Shown: positions 37,892 to 46,267 of the stretch, one piece after another
Position numbering within the stretch: the first letter of the stretch is position 1
Layout of the letters: each line of letters opens with the position of its first letter
Assembly: GCA_038127535.1 (NCBI GenBank)
Contig: JAYPHU010000015.1
Location: 20,795-84,794, forward strand
Reading direction: 5' to 3'
From: JAYPHU01 sp038127535
GTDB taxonomy: Bacteria; Pseudomonadota; Alphaproteobacteria; Rhodospirillales; UBA2165
Length of the DNA stretch: 64,000 nt
Position numbers and translations under genes: made by a program
Notes under the pieces: generated by a model
What the model saw: the letters and a program-made list of their open reading frames with translations, nothing else
Database searches by the model: none
What the model was told of the DNA's origin: nothing

Positions 37892-38677
37892 CTATTGCTC
37901 GGCCAGATCGTCCCAGACCGTGTCTTTCCAGGTCCGGTAGGCGAATTCTAACGCGCCCCGCAATGCGGCCGGCACATCCGCGGCCTTGATCGGCGAGTAT
38001 TTCTGTTCCGCGGCCAGGTTAGCCTCACTCGCGCCATCGTAGCGCACCTCACCTTTGGACGGTTGGTAGATGCTGATGATCGACAGGCTGTCGTCTTCGG
38101 CCTCCGAAATTCCTAAAACATCGACGTTGATCTGAAACAGGTCTTTTTTCAGATCAAGATACGGCAGCTCCGTAAAAAACATGGAGGCGGAAAATTCCAC
38201 CGGCTGATTTTTATGGGTGCAGTTCAGTGTCACGTCGTAATCGCTGATGACCTGTTGCTCGCCCTCTATTTCATTACGCTGGGAAAAGGCGATCACATAT
38301 TTGCACGCGGGCTTGCCCTTTATGACGAGCAACCCGGTCAGGTCGCTTTTCAACTTACCGTCCAAAATCGGCGCCAGTGCGGTGCCGTAGATGAATCCCA
38401 AATCCTTGCCGTCCTGACGCACCGCCACCCATTGCGTCCCTTTCGCCTCGCCGGGGGACTGAACCCGCACGCCTTTGCGGAACCGGCTCACACGCTTTGA
38501 CTTGGTGAGGGGCTTGGACCGCACGTTGACATCTTTCAACACCAAATACATCGCGTCAGAACCGGACAGCGCCTCCCCCAAGAACGTCTTGGCCGTCTGC
38601 GCGCTGGCCGATATTACCGGCAGGCCCAGCCCGACAACGACCAAAATATAGATTGAGATACGGATAAGACGCGGCAT
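37892..38677 (-). CDS. Exported SH3-domain protein
   Basis: 261 aa with a signal peptide (ISIYILVVVGLGLPVISASA). Residues ~45-100 form a bacterial SH3 domain (VLKDVNVRSKPLTKSKRVSR, then KGVRV). The remaining ~160 residues carry TGLLVIKGKPACKYVIAFSQ and a beta-rich region I do not recognise. SH3b domains usually bind cell-wall or other peptides. Likely periplasmic. It shares the 310-base upstream region with gcrA on the opposite strand. The region looks lower in G+C than the flanks. Confidence 0.72.
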   Translation of the reverse strand: MPRLIRISIYILVVVGLGLPVISASAQTAKTFLGEALSGSDAMYLVLKDVNVRSKPLTKSKRVSRFRKGVRVQSPGEAKGTQWVAVRQDGKDLGFIYGTALAPILDGKLKSDLTGLLVIKGKPACKYVIAFSQRNEIEGEQQVISDYDVTLNCTHKNQPVEFSASMFFTELPYLDLKKDLFQINVDVLGISEAEDDSLSIISIYQPSKGEVRYDGASEANLAAEQKYSPIKAADVPAALRGALEFAYRTWKDTVWDDLAEQ

Positions 38678-38987
38678 GTCCTTGGCTCTTCAGGCCTCTG
38701 AAAGTCCACCTACGGCCCTCTCTTTTAAAATCATAGCCGAGTCAACCTGAAAAAGTCACCGTATTTCGAAGAAATCCCCAGAAAATGGCAACTTATACAC
38801 AAATTTATGCACAAAATGTTGTGGGGATTGTTGTTCTTAAACCCTAAATGTAGTAGAAACGCCGCGTAAGGTTAATGAAGGCGCTTGGCTCGCGGCGGGG
38901 TGACGGGTGGCTTCAAACGGGGGTTTTCCAAACCAACAAGGACAAACCGGAAGTACGCAACACTCTAACCGGAGGATAATTGAGATC
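38678..38987. promoter_or_regulatory. Divergent control region of gcrA and the SH3 gene
   Basis: 310 bases without a gene, AT-richer than its flanks. It holds two DnaA boxes (separate entry), and a GAGTC (GANTC, the CcrM methylation site) at 38739-38743. GGAGG lies about 12 bases before the gcrA ATG. In Caulobacter, DnaA and CcrM/CtrA control gcrA, so this layout suggests a similar circuit; that is inference. Confidence 0.6.
38793..38813 (+). promoter_or_regulatory. Two perfect DnaA boxes upstream of gcrA
   Basis: TTATACACA (38793-38801) and TTATGCACA (38805-38813), same orientation and 12 bases apart, both match the consensus TTATNCACA exactly. They lie 175-195 bases before the gcrA start. 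In Caulobacter crescentus DnaA activates gcrA, so a regulatory role is likely. Confidence 0.75.
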
Positions 38988-39344
38988 ATGACCGTCACCC
39001 ACGAATGGACACCGGAACGGGTCGAAGAACTGACAAAGCTGTGGGCGACCGGCCTTTCCGCCAGCGAAATCGGCCGGCGTCTCGGCATCACCAAGAACGC
39101 CGTGGTCGGCAAGGTCCGCCGGCTTGATCTGGCCATGCGCCGCGCACCCGCCGCGCCGAAACGGGAACCCAATGTAGTAACCCTGGAACGTCTGAAGGCC
39201 AACCAATGTTCCTGGCCGGAAGGCGAACCCGGCGAGGATGATTTCCGCTTTTGCGGCAATCCGGCCGTAGACGGCAAGCCCTATTGCGAGGATCACTGTA
39301 AGATCGCCTACGTCCCGCCAAAAAAGAAGACGGCCGCCGCATAA
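38988..39344 (+). CDS. gcrA: GcrA cell-cycle regulator
   Basis: 118 aa. GcrA is an alphaproteobacterial regulator that binds sigma-70 RNA polymerase and activates promoters with GANTC methylated by CcrM. The N-terminal helix-turn-helix is exact for the family: WTPERVEELTKLWATGLSAS and IGRRLGITKNAVVGKVRRLD. The C-terminal part has CSWPEGEPGEDDFRFCGNPA and YCEDHCKIAYVP, the sigma-interacting region. I start at ATG 38988 after GGAGG; upstream in-frame ATG 38907 adds an unrelated leader. Small and basic, as expected. Confidence 0.95.
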   Translation: MTVTHEWTPERVEELTKLWATGLSASEIGRRLGITKNAVVGKVRRLDLAMRRAPAAPKREPNVVTLERLKANQCSWPEGEPGEDDFRFCGNPAVDGKPYCEDHCKIAYVPPKKKTAAA

Positions 39345-39431
39345 GTCGCCGGCCTTCGTCCCCATCGATTATTGTTGTTTTGGGTAAGAACTGTCTGCCA
39401 GAGAACCATCGGCAGATAATTTTGATCAACA

Positions 39432-40520
39432 ATGGATAGCGTTACACAATTTACTTTGGGCGCCTGCGTCGGCGTGGCGGTCCTGGGCCGGAAAATTGGC
39501 CCAATGAGGGCCGCGCTCACCGGAGGGATTTTGGGAACACTTCCGGATATGGACGTGTTCTTTGTTTCTGACGACCCTATCGAATCGTTTGTACAGCACC
39601 GGAGTTGGAGTCATTCGATATTAGTTCAGGCGCTACTCACCCCGGTGTTTGGTGAGGCAGTCAGGCATATTTTCAAGTCCTTGAAACCCGACCGGGGTTT
39701 GGCCTGGGCCGCCGTCTTCCTGTGTCTCGCCACGCATTCACTCTTGGACGCCACGACAATCTATGGGACTCAATTGTTGTGGCCGATTTGGCCGGAACCG
39801 TTTTTTCTCGGCTCCGTTTTTATCATCGACCCTGTTTATACTTTGCCGCTGTTGGTAGCGACCCTTTGGGCGCTGTTTGTACCCCGATGGAAACCAAGCT
39901 ACGGCAAGGTCTTGGTTATTGCGCTCGGCCTCTCCTCGGCATATCTCGCGTGGACAATTACGGCGCAGCAGTTTGTCGCCGCCAAAGCTCGCGCGATGTT
40001 GGCGAAGCACAACATAGGGCCCGACCAACTGATTGCCACGCCCACCCCCTTTAACTCCTACTACTGGCTGGCGATCGGTTTGGACGGAGATCGCACCTTT
40101 AATCTGTATATCCCCGTCTTTGGCGGCGCCGATGATGGAAACTTCTACGCCTACAACCGGAACTTAACCTTGGCGGCGTGCCTGGGAGGCGATCGGCGCA
40201 TCGAAAATGTGGCCAGGTTCAGTCATGGTAACTACCGCATGATGATACAGGACGGGGAGGTCAGTATCGCCGATCTTCGAATGGGGTTGCCGCCGAACTA
40301 TGCGTTCCGATTTGTCCTCGGGCGTCTTGAGAACGGAAATTTTGTGCCCTCACCCACCCGCCGGCTGGAAGGCCGGGGCGATATCGCGACGGACCTGGAC
40401 TGGTTGTCGGCAAACTTGAAAGGCCAAGTCTCCGTGCGGCCGGCCGAGGCCGATGCCAAAATAAGTTTTGAGCGGTACAAATCCGCCGGCATCTTGCCCC
40501 CATTTGCCACAGGATGCTGA
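39432..40520 (+). CDS. YdjM/DUF457-like membrane-bound metal-dependent hydrolase
   Basis: 362 aa. The N-terminal half is membrane-embedded and has the YdjM/DUF457 signature: DSVTQFTLGACVGVAVLGRK, GGILGTLPDMDV, HRSWSHSILVQ and ATHSLLDATTIYGTQLLWP, with conserved His and Asp residues that could bind a metal. The C-terminal ~150 residues are polar (HNIGPDQLIATPTPFNSYYW onward) and not assigned. E. coli YdjM is a LexA-regulated inner-membrane protein of unknown reaction. Codons are AT-richer than in neighbouring housekeeping genes. Confidence 0.8.
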   Translation: MDSVTQFTLGACVGVAVLGRKIGPMRAALTGGILGTLPDMDVFFVSDDPIESFVQHRSWSHSILVQALLTPVFGEAVRHIFKSLKPDRGLAWAAVFLCLATHSLLDATTIYGTQLLWPIWPEPFFLGSVFIIDPVYTLPLLVATLWALFVPRWKPSYGKVLVIALGLSSAYLAWTITAQQFVAAKARAMLAKHNIGPDQLIATPTPFNSYYWLAIGLDGDRTFNLYIPVFGGADDGNFYAYNRNLTLAACLGGDRRIENVARFSHGNYRMMIQDGEVSIADLRMGLPPNYAFRFVLGRLENGNFVPSPTRRLEGRGDIATDLDWLSANLKGQVSVRPAEADAKISFERYKSAGILPPFATGC

Positions 40521-40678
40521 AAATCCCGTCCGGCTAACTGAAACCTTGTCCAATAACATGTCCGCTCTATCGTAGGCGGCACGGGTTGACGCCGCACCCA
40601 ATGGAAACCATTTGTTCTCACTAAAATGTTCTTGTAATGTTCTATTTTTGAGGTCTGTATGAGATTAAGGACTGGTAA

Positions 40679-41077
40679 ATGATATCCGGAAGCTATTGCT
40701 GTGAAGCGGTTAAATTCGAACTGACGGTAGAGCCGGTAATGATTGGCACATGCCATTGTTCGAGATTCCGAAAAGTTGGCGCAAGTAACCTGGTCTTTGT
40801 GAAGAAGGACACTTTGAGATGGGTTCAGGGTCGCGATCGCATCAAGGTTTACGAACCGGTTACCCCATTTAAGTACGCCCGCTGCTTTTGTGAGATCTGC
40901 AGCACACCCTTAGGCGAAATTCTCTCGGATGAAGACAGTTTCCCGATCTCCGCGAACCTCCTTGACGGCGGGCTTAAGCTGCAAAACAAGTGTCACGAAC
41001 TCGTGGCCGAGAAACCCGATTGGCATGACATTTGTGATGATGCGGAACAATTTGACCGGCATCCGGTCTCCTCATGA
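40679..41077 (+). CDS. GFA/CENP-V family protein with missing zinc cysteines
   Basis: 132 aa. It clearly belongs to the glutathione-dependent formaldehyde-activating (GFA) fold, but the family CxC-CxxC layout is damaged. GSYCCEAVKFE has Tyr6 where a Cys is usual, and CHCSRFRKVGAS has Phe30 in the position of a Cys. FCEICSTPLGE keeps the second pair. Each loss is one base from Cys. The frame is open and the length normal, so this may be an early, still-translated pseudogene or a divergent zinc site. No recognised partner. Confidence 0.7.
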   Translation: MISGSYCCEAVKFELTVEPVMIGTCHCSRFRKVGASNLVFVKKDTLRWVQGRDRIKVYEPVTPFKYARCFCEICSTPLGEILSDEDSFPISANLLDGGLKLQNKCHELVAEKPDWHDICDDAEQFDRHPVSS

Positions 41078-41122
41078 TCTCTCGCCCGGTCGGCAATACC
41101 TCGAACCACGTACAATACGTGG

Positions 41123-41848
41123 TTAGATAGCTAAGCCGGATCGTTCCTTCTGGACGTCTCCGTCCACATTTCCCGCCACATAGACAACAATCGGCTCAGC
41201 CCTGCCTCTGACTTCGACTTCGTGGCGCTCCAGCTTGGATGTATCCAGCTTTGCCAATTCCACAGTCGCCGCTGATGCGACGATGGGTGATCGGAACTCC
41301 TTTGTTTTTTCTTCAAGCCGGGCCGCGATATCACCGTGTCGCCGAGCGCGGAGATGATCGGCGTCTCCGGCGGCCCCATTTGGCCGAATATGGCTCTCCG
41401 CAATGGATGCCGATTCCCATGGGGAGCGGATATTTTAGCTCCATCTTCAATCGGTCATTCAGGTTGGCCAAGCGATACAGCATGTTCTCGGCGCCGGCGA
41501 AGGCCATCTGCGCCGCCCGATCAAGATCGACGTCCAGCTCGTAGATCGCCATCAGACCGTCCCGATTAAACTGCGCGTAATGCCCGCCCGTATCCTCCAA
41601 ACTGGCCGACAGTTCGGCGAAGAACTGGTTGAGAATAAAAACCACGTCGAAGGGCAGACGATGTTCGGCAATTTTTGTGGACTCCCTGAGATCCGCAAAC
41701 AGGATGACCCCCTGCCGTTCCCGACCTTGCGAATATCCCGTCGGCTGCTGGCCTGCTTCCGGCAACGCGCCAGCGAGCAACAGCGGCATAATCTCCAAGT
41801 CCAGAGCAGGCCTAACCTGGCACGCCAGGCGGAAGCCCGGCGGCTTTC
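41123..41848 (-). pseudogene. Truncated 2Fe-2S-adenylate/guanylate cyclase gene with two frameshifts
   Basis: The minus-strand sequence opens with the tail of a 2Fe-2S ferredoxin domain (GFRLACQVRPALDLEIMPLLL), then a class III cyclase domain: VILFADLRESTKIAEH, GGHYAQFNRDGLMAIYELD, GIGIHCGE, then two places where shifting by one base restores homology. After GIHCGE the other frame reads AIFGQMGPPETPIISALGD, and after GDTV a second shift gives NIAARLEEKTKEF to VYVAGNVDGDV. The usual NGDG is NRDG here. The N-terminal membrane and ferredoxin parts are missing. The stop is TAA at 41123-41125. Inactive as read. Confidence 0.78.
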
Positions 41849-42325
41849 TCAGCTAAAGCGGAGTTTGCCGTCCTTGACCAGAGCCTCGGCAGTTTTTATC
41901 AGCCGGGTCATGGCCTTGTCGAGCCGGTAATCGGGCACGCCCTCACGGAACTGGAACAGCAGATCCTCGAGATACATTTTTAGGGAGTTCTAGGTCATGT
42001 TGCCGTAGAGCCGGTTCTGCAGGTCCTGGTCTTCTTCGCTGGAATGCATCAGCACCAGGATATCGTCATGGGTGGCAGCGCGTAGGAGCGTCTGGATGCC
42101 CGTATCGTCGGCGGTACGGAGGCTGGAGAGAAAAGCCTGATGCCGGCTCCGTTTTTCATGTGCGGTTTCGGGACGGAGAATGTCGGTCAGCACGCGATGC
42201 AGCCGCTCCATATCCTCCAGGCTCATCTCCGTCGCCTCGCCGTCGAGCCGCACCTGATACGCATGATCGTCGATTTTGTTGACCTAGATTTTCTTGTCCC
42301 GGCACCTATCCTCGCTGACATCCGT
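41849..42325 (-). pseudogene. FliG-like protein gene with two in-frame amber codons
   Basis: One frame runs from about 42325 to the TGA at 41849-41851 with only two internal stops, both TAG (42284-42286 and 41990-41992), all in register. The parts read KKI*VNKIDDHAYQVRLDGE, RLYGNMT*NSLKMYLEDLLF and KTAEALVKDGKLRFS. The LYGNMT-NSLKMYLEDL region resembles the FliG C-terminal pattern NMSKRAAEMLKEDLE, with the TAG where FliG has Lys or Gln. No other flagellar gene is in the window. The true start is unclear. It ends directly before the cyclase remnant. Confidence 0.6.
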
Positions 42326-42407
42326 TGAAACAGGCTCGCACAACGGTTATGGGAAGACAATAGAGTCCAATCTTTAACAGCAAATTGACATCAAAATCGG
42401 GAGTCCC

Positions 42408-43253
42408 ATGGCCTTCGAAGACTACATCGCCGCCTGCAACAACCATGATCCGGACAAGTACCGGCCGTTTTTGGTGAGCGGCATTTCGGTGGGCAATGTT
42501 CGCCACGATATCGCCGAAGCGCTCTCCGGCCATAACGCCGTATTGGTCGAGGCTGATGGCCTGCGGCTGGACGATAATCTGACTGATTTCGACAGCCGCA
42601 GCCGGGTATTAGATAAGCTGGCGTCTACGTTGGCAGCGGAGGGCTTGGTCCCGAAACTCCGGGGCGAAATGTATCCGGTTAAGACCGGGTTCGAGGCAGA
42701 GGCCCTGGCGGAAATCGACCGGGCCGCGGTGCCGGGCTTTGGTCTCCGTGCCTATGGGGTGCATCTCAACGGCTATGTCCGCCGCGCGGATGGCGGGATC
42801 GACTTGTGGATCGCCCGGCGCGCCTCCGACCGGACGATCTGCCCCGGTATGCTGGACAATATGGTGGCCGGCGGCCAGCCCATTGGTCTCGGGCTGATGG
42901 AAAATGTGATCAAGGAATGCGGCGAAGAGGCAAATGTGCCGCCCAAACTTGCCGCCACAGCACAGCCGGTCGGCGCCATCACATATACGATGGAAACGGA
43001 GTGGGGCCTGAAGCCGGACACGATGTTTTGCTATGACCTAGAATTGCCGGCGGATTTCACACCATCCAACACCGATGGCGAAGTAGAGACGTTTTATCTT
43101 TGGCCGGCGGAGCAGGTGGCGGAAATCGTCCGCGACACGTTCGACTTTAAGTTCAACTGCAACCTGGTGATCATAGACTTTTTGATTAGACACGGCCTTA
43201 TCCCGCCGGAGACGCCCGGCTACGTGTCGCTGATAAGGGGGTTGCGCAAATGA
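42408..43253 (+). CDS. DUF4743-Nudix hydrolase
   Basis: 281 aa. An N-terminal DUF4743 region (about 1-115, DYIAACNNHDPDKYRPFLVS) precedes a Nudix domain with the box GGQPIGLGLMENVIKECGEE. The RE pair of the consensus is KE here; the EE-G core is kept. These two-domain proteins resemble thiamine-pyrophosphokinase-associated Nudix enzymes from fungi and proteobacteria. Substrate unknown. ATG 42408 is preceded by a weak GGGAG. Confidence 0.82.
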   Translation: MAFEDYIAACNNHDPDKYRPFLVSGISVGNVRHDIAEALSGHNAVLVEADGLRLDDNLTDFDSRSRVLDKLASTLAAEGLVPKLRGEMYPVKTGFEAEALAEIDRAAVPGFGLRAYGVHLNGYVRRADGGIDLWIARRASDRTICPGMLDNMVAGGQPIGLGLMENVIKECGEEANVPPKLAATAQPVGAITYTMETEWGLKPDTMFCYDLELPADFTPSNTDGEVETFYLWPAEQVAEIVRDTFDFKFNCNLVIIDFLIRHGLIPPETPGYVSLIRGLRK

Positions 43254-43312
43254 GCTTCGGGCGGCATTACATCGCCTAACGCGACAAACATGATTTGACG
43301 AGGAGATCCGAC

Positions 43313-43771
43313 ATGGCCCAGGAAAGTTGGCAGATTTATCTTTCCGGTGAAATTCACAGCGATTGGCGGGAGCAGATCAAAAACGGCTGTAACGCGAAAA
43401 GCCTGCCCGTCGCCCTAGTCGCCCCGGTCACCAATCACGACGCCAGCGACGATTGCGGCGTGGAAATCCTGGGCCAGGAAGACAAAGACTTCTGGAAGGA
43501 TCACAAGGGCGCGCAGGTGAACGCCATCCGCACTCGGACCCTGATCGAAAAATCCGACATCGTGGTGGTCAAGTTCGGCGAAAAATACCGCCAGTGGAAC
43601 GCGGCCTTCGATGCGGGATTCGCCGCCGCGCTGGGCAAGCCGATGATCATCCTGCATGATGATGATCTGACCCACGCATTGAAGGAAGTGGACGCCGCAG
43701 CACTGGCCGTCGCCAAGACGCCCGATCAGGTGGTCCGCGTTTTGGATTATGCCATCAACGGCAATCTGTAG
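43313..43771 (+). CDS. YtoQ family protein
   Basis: 152 aa. It matches the YtoQ family, a nucleoside-deoxyribosyltransferase-like fold: WQIYLSGEIHSDWREQIKNG at the N-terminus, then NHDASDDCGVEILGQEDKDF and GKPMIILHDDDLTHALKE. Biochemical role not established. ATG 43313 has AGGAG 7 bases upstream; an in-frame ATG 43295 adds six residues without a better site. Convergent with the EF-hand gene, 3 bases apart. Confidence 0.85.
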   Translation: MAQESWQIYLSGEIHSDWREQIKNGCNAKSLPVALVAPVTNHDASDDCGVEILGQEDKDFWKDHKGAQVNAIRTRTLIEKSDIVVVKFGEKYRQWNAAFDAGFAAALGKPMIILHDDDLTHALKEVDAAALAVAKTPDQVVRVLDYAINGNL

Positions 43772-43774
43772 GTC

Positions 43775-44556
43775 TCAGCCGGGCGCGCCGGCAGGCCTAA
43801 GCTCAATCTGAAACAGACTGAGCTCGACAAAGTCGAACGCGGTATAGGGTTCGAACGGCGCAGCGAATTCAACGACCACATACCCGCGCCAGTCGCCCGT
43901 TTCCGTCTTGGTGAACACCTCTTCGAACCGCAACACGGCCGAGCGGGCTTGAATCAACCCATCCCATTCAAATCCGTGGTTCTCGATTTCCAGGCGGCGT
44001 TGCTTGGCCTTGGCAAAGGCCACTAAGATCACCGCCGGGTCCACGTCATAGTCGCCGAAAACAATGTTGAAAAAGATCGGCGAACCGAACGCGATATCGG
44101 CGGCCTTCACAGTGAAATCAAAAACAAACAGCGCCTGTTAGGCAGTTCGGGCCCATTCTCGACCGGCCAGTTTTTTCCCACGGCCGCGGTGGATAACCCC
44201 AGGTCCGTCCAGTTGGAGCCCTTGGTGCCGCCGTTAATAAAGAAGCACCCTCGGCAGACTTTGGCACGATCCAAAACCTCCGCCGGCAGCCGATTGTCGA
44301 ATTCGTCGAAGGCGAAATAGGCGACCCGGCCATCCTTGTTCAAATCGGGCAGGAACTCGCCGGGATCCAGCCGGCCGTTGCCATTGCTATCCGCCGGCGG
44401 CGCGTTGATGATCTGATAGTGGCCCCGGACCAGGCCCTTGGTGCTGGCAAAGCCGAACCCGTCCTTGTCACCAATACGGATGAAGCGGAAGGACTCGGCC
44501 CACGCCGAACCGGCGAACACCGCGCTCATCAATAACGCTGTCAGCAAAATTCTCAT
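43775..44556 (-). pseudogene. Exported EF-hand protein, split by a single-base frameshift
   Basis: The first part (44556 to about 44107) has a signal peptide (MRILLTALLMSAVFAGSAWA) and an EF-hand loop that fits the consensus exactly (DSNGNGRLDPGEF), followed by a weaker DLNKDGRVAYFAF. The reading frame then ends at a TGA, but a shift of one base near 44133-44142 (after PN) continues as ALFVFDFTVKAADIAFGSP to the TGA at 43775. Joined, the protein is about 260 residues. I do not recognise its function; calcium binding in the periplasm is plausible. ATGA overlap with gluQ implies co-transcription. The frameshift may be a sequencing error. Confidence 0.7.
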
Positions 44557-45419
44557 AAGCCCAACATAGCGCGGATACCGTCCGGGGTTTCGCCGGACGC
44601 CCGCAACCCCCTCAAGGTGAGGGATTTATCACGTTTGGCGTAGCGCCGGCCGTCTTCGCCGGTCAAAAGATGATGAAAACGGTAGTCGGGAGCCTCATAC
44701 CCCAGCAACCCCTGCAGCAGGCAGTGCACATGGGTGGCGGCGCGCAGGTCTTCGCCCCGGCTGATCAGCGTGATCCCCTGCAGATGATCATCGACCGTGA
44801 CCGACAGATGATAGCTGGTCGGCGTATCTTTGCGCGCCAGCACCACGTCGCCGAAAATCTCCGGCGTGGCGGCGGTCTCGTCGACATCCAAATCCGTCCA
44901 TGTGAGATTTGCCGTTTGCGACAATGCGGTAGCCATATCCAGCCTGAGCGCGTGAGCCTCCCCGGCGCTGATCCGTGACTGCCGCTCGTCTTCCGATAGC
45001 CCCCGGCAAATACCCGGATAAATCGGCCCGTCAGGACCCATCTGCGCGTCATGAGGCGCGGCGCCGGCGCTTTCGATCTCCGCCAAGATGTCCTTGCGGG
45101 TGCAGAAGCAGGGATAAAGAAGTTTATTGCCTTCTAGTTCCGTCAACGCTTCTGCGTAATCCGCCATGTGATCCGACTGGCGGCGCACTGGCTCCTCCCA
45201 GGTAAGCCCCAGCCACGCTAGGTCTTCTTTAATGGACGCTTCAAATTCCGGGCGGCAGCGGCCTCGATCAATATCCTCGATCCGCAACAGGAACCGCCCG
45301 CCGGCCGCCGCCTCATAGGCAAACAGCGCCGAATAGGCGTGGCCCAAGTGCAGATGACCCGACGGCGAGGGCGCAAACCGGGTAACAGCGGCAGTCGATG
45401 GGGAACTTGTGTTGGGCAT
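44553..45419 (-). CDS. gluQ: Glutamyl-Q tRNA(Asp) synthetase
   Basis: 288 aa. GluQ-RS attaches glutamate to the queuosine at position 34 of tRNA-Asp. It is a truncated GluRS lacking the anticodon-binding domain. The HIGH-like motif HLHLGHAYSA and the following RFLLRIEDIDRGRCR are present; the KMSKS-like motif is RRYAKRDKSLTLRGL. Zinc-ligand Cys are visible in YPCFCTRKD, with Cys in GICRGL. Stop overlaps the EF-hand gene's ATG. Confidence 0.93.
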   Translation of the reverse strand: MPNTSSPSTAAVTRFAPSPSGHLHLGHAYSALFAYEAAAGGRFLLRIEDIDRGRCRPEFEASIKEDLAWLGLTWEEPVRRQSDHMADYAEALTELEGNKLLYPCFCTRKDILAEIESAGAAPHDAQMGPDGPIYPGICRGLSEDERQSRISAGEAHALRLDMATALSQTANLTWTDLDVDETAATPEIFGDVVLARKDTPTSYHLSVTVDDHLQGITLISRGEDLRAATHVHCLLQGLLGYEAPDYRFHHLLTGEDGRRYAKRDKSLTLRGLRASGETPDGIRAMLGL

Positions 45420-45479
45420 TCCTGCTCAATACCGCTAAATTCGGAGCCTGTTAAGAACAGAAACGAAAGTCTTTGTCTT

Positions 45480-46148
45480 ATGTCCGATCTTCCCGAACTC
45501 GACGGACCCGAATTCGGCCCCTCTGCCGGAGGCGAAATCAAACAATTGGTGATCCTGTGCCATGGCCTGGGCGCGGACGGCAATGACCTGATCGGTCTCG
45601 CTCCGTATTTCGCCCGCATCCTGCCGGACGCTAAGTTTATTTCGCCCAACGCTCCCTTCGCCTGCGATATGGCCCCGTTCGGATACCAATGGTTCAGCCT
45701 GCAGGAACGGACCGAAGAGGCGATGCTAACCGGCGCGCGCATGGCCCGGCCGATCCTGGACAAGTTCATCGACGACCAACTGGCCAAGCACAATCTGACC
45801 GAAGACAAGCTGGCGCTGATCGGCTTTTCCCAGGGCACCATGATGTCGGTCTTCACCACGCCGCGGCGGGAGAAGCCGGTGGCAGGCGTCATCGGCTATT
45901 CCGGTCGCCTGATCGGGGCGGAGACGCTAGCTGACGAAGTGACGTGCCGTCCTCCCATGGTCCTGATCAACGGCGACCAGGACGAACTGGTGCCGGGCGA
46001 AGTCCAACCCGTCGCGGTCAAGGCCCTGACCGATGCGGGGATCGATGTGCGGGGGCACATGCGTCCCGGCCTCGGCCATTCCATAGACGAAATGGGCGTC
46101 CAAATCGGGATGGAGTTTCTGGCGCGTATCTTAGCGGTAAGCGGTTAG
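45480..46148 (+). CDS. Carboxylesterase/phospholipase family alpha/beta hydrolase
   Basis: 222 aa cytoplasmic hydrolase of the PF02230 type. The nucleophile motif is GFSQGTMM, the acid lies in GDQDELVP and the histidine in GLGHSIDEMG. The oxyanion-hole segment is ILCHGLGADGNDL. Likely esterase or lysophospholipase; exact substrate unknown. ATG 45480 begins MSDLPELDG; longer in-frame starts run into the divergent gluQ. Divergent from gluQ with a 60-base gap. Confidence 0.88.
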   Translation: MSDLPELDGPEFGPSAGGEIKQLVILCHGLGADGNDLIGLAPYFARILPDAKFISPNAPFACDMAPFGYQWFSLQERTEEAMLTGARMARPILDKFIDDQLAKHNLTEDKLALIGFSQGTMMSVFTTPRREKPVAGVIGYSGRLIGAETLADEVTCRPPMVLINGDQDELVPGEVQPVAVKALTDAGIDVRGHMRPGLGHSIDEMGVQIGMEFLARILAVSG

Positions 46149-46267
46149 CTTCCCATATTTCGTATGAACCTTTTGTGAAAACCACGGGATATTGCGCCCC
46201 GCCGGTTGAATTTCCCTGTGCCCTTGTTAAACTGTCGCCACGCTCGCGATGGAAGGGGAGTGAAGCG

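Noticed and set aside
38793..38813. The DnaA boxes as a chromosomal origin
   Set aside because: Only two boxes, no AT-rich unwinding region with several boxes, no dnaA, hemE or parAB genes beside it, and gcrA is a known DnaA target.
22143..42286. Reassignment of TAG to an amino acid (for example pyrrolysine)
   Set aside because: Many intact genes here end in TAG (ribF, ileS, lspA, rluB and others), and disrupted genes also have TAA and frameshifts. No pylT or pylS is visible.
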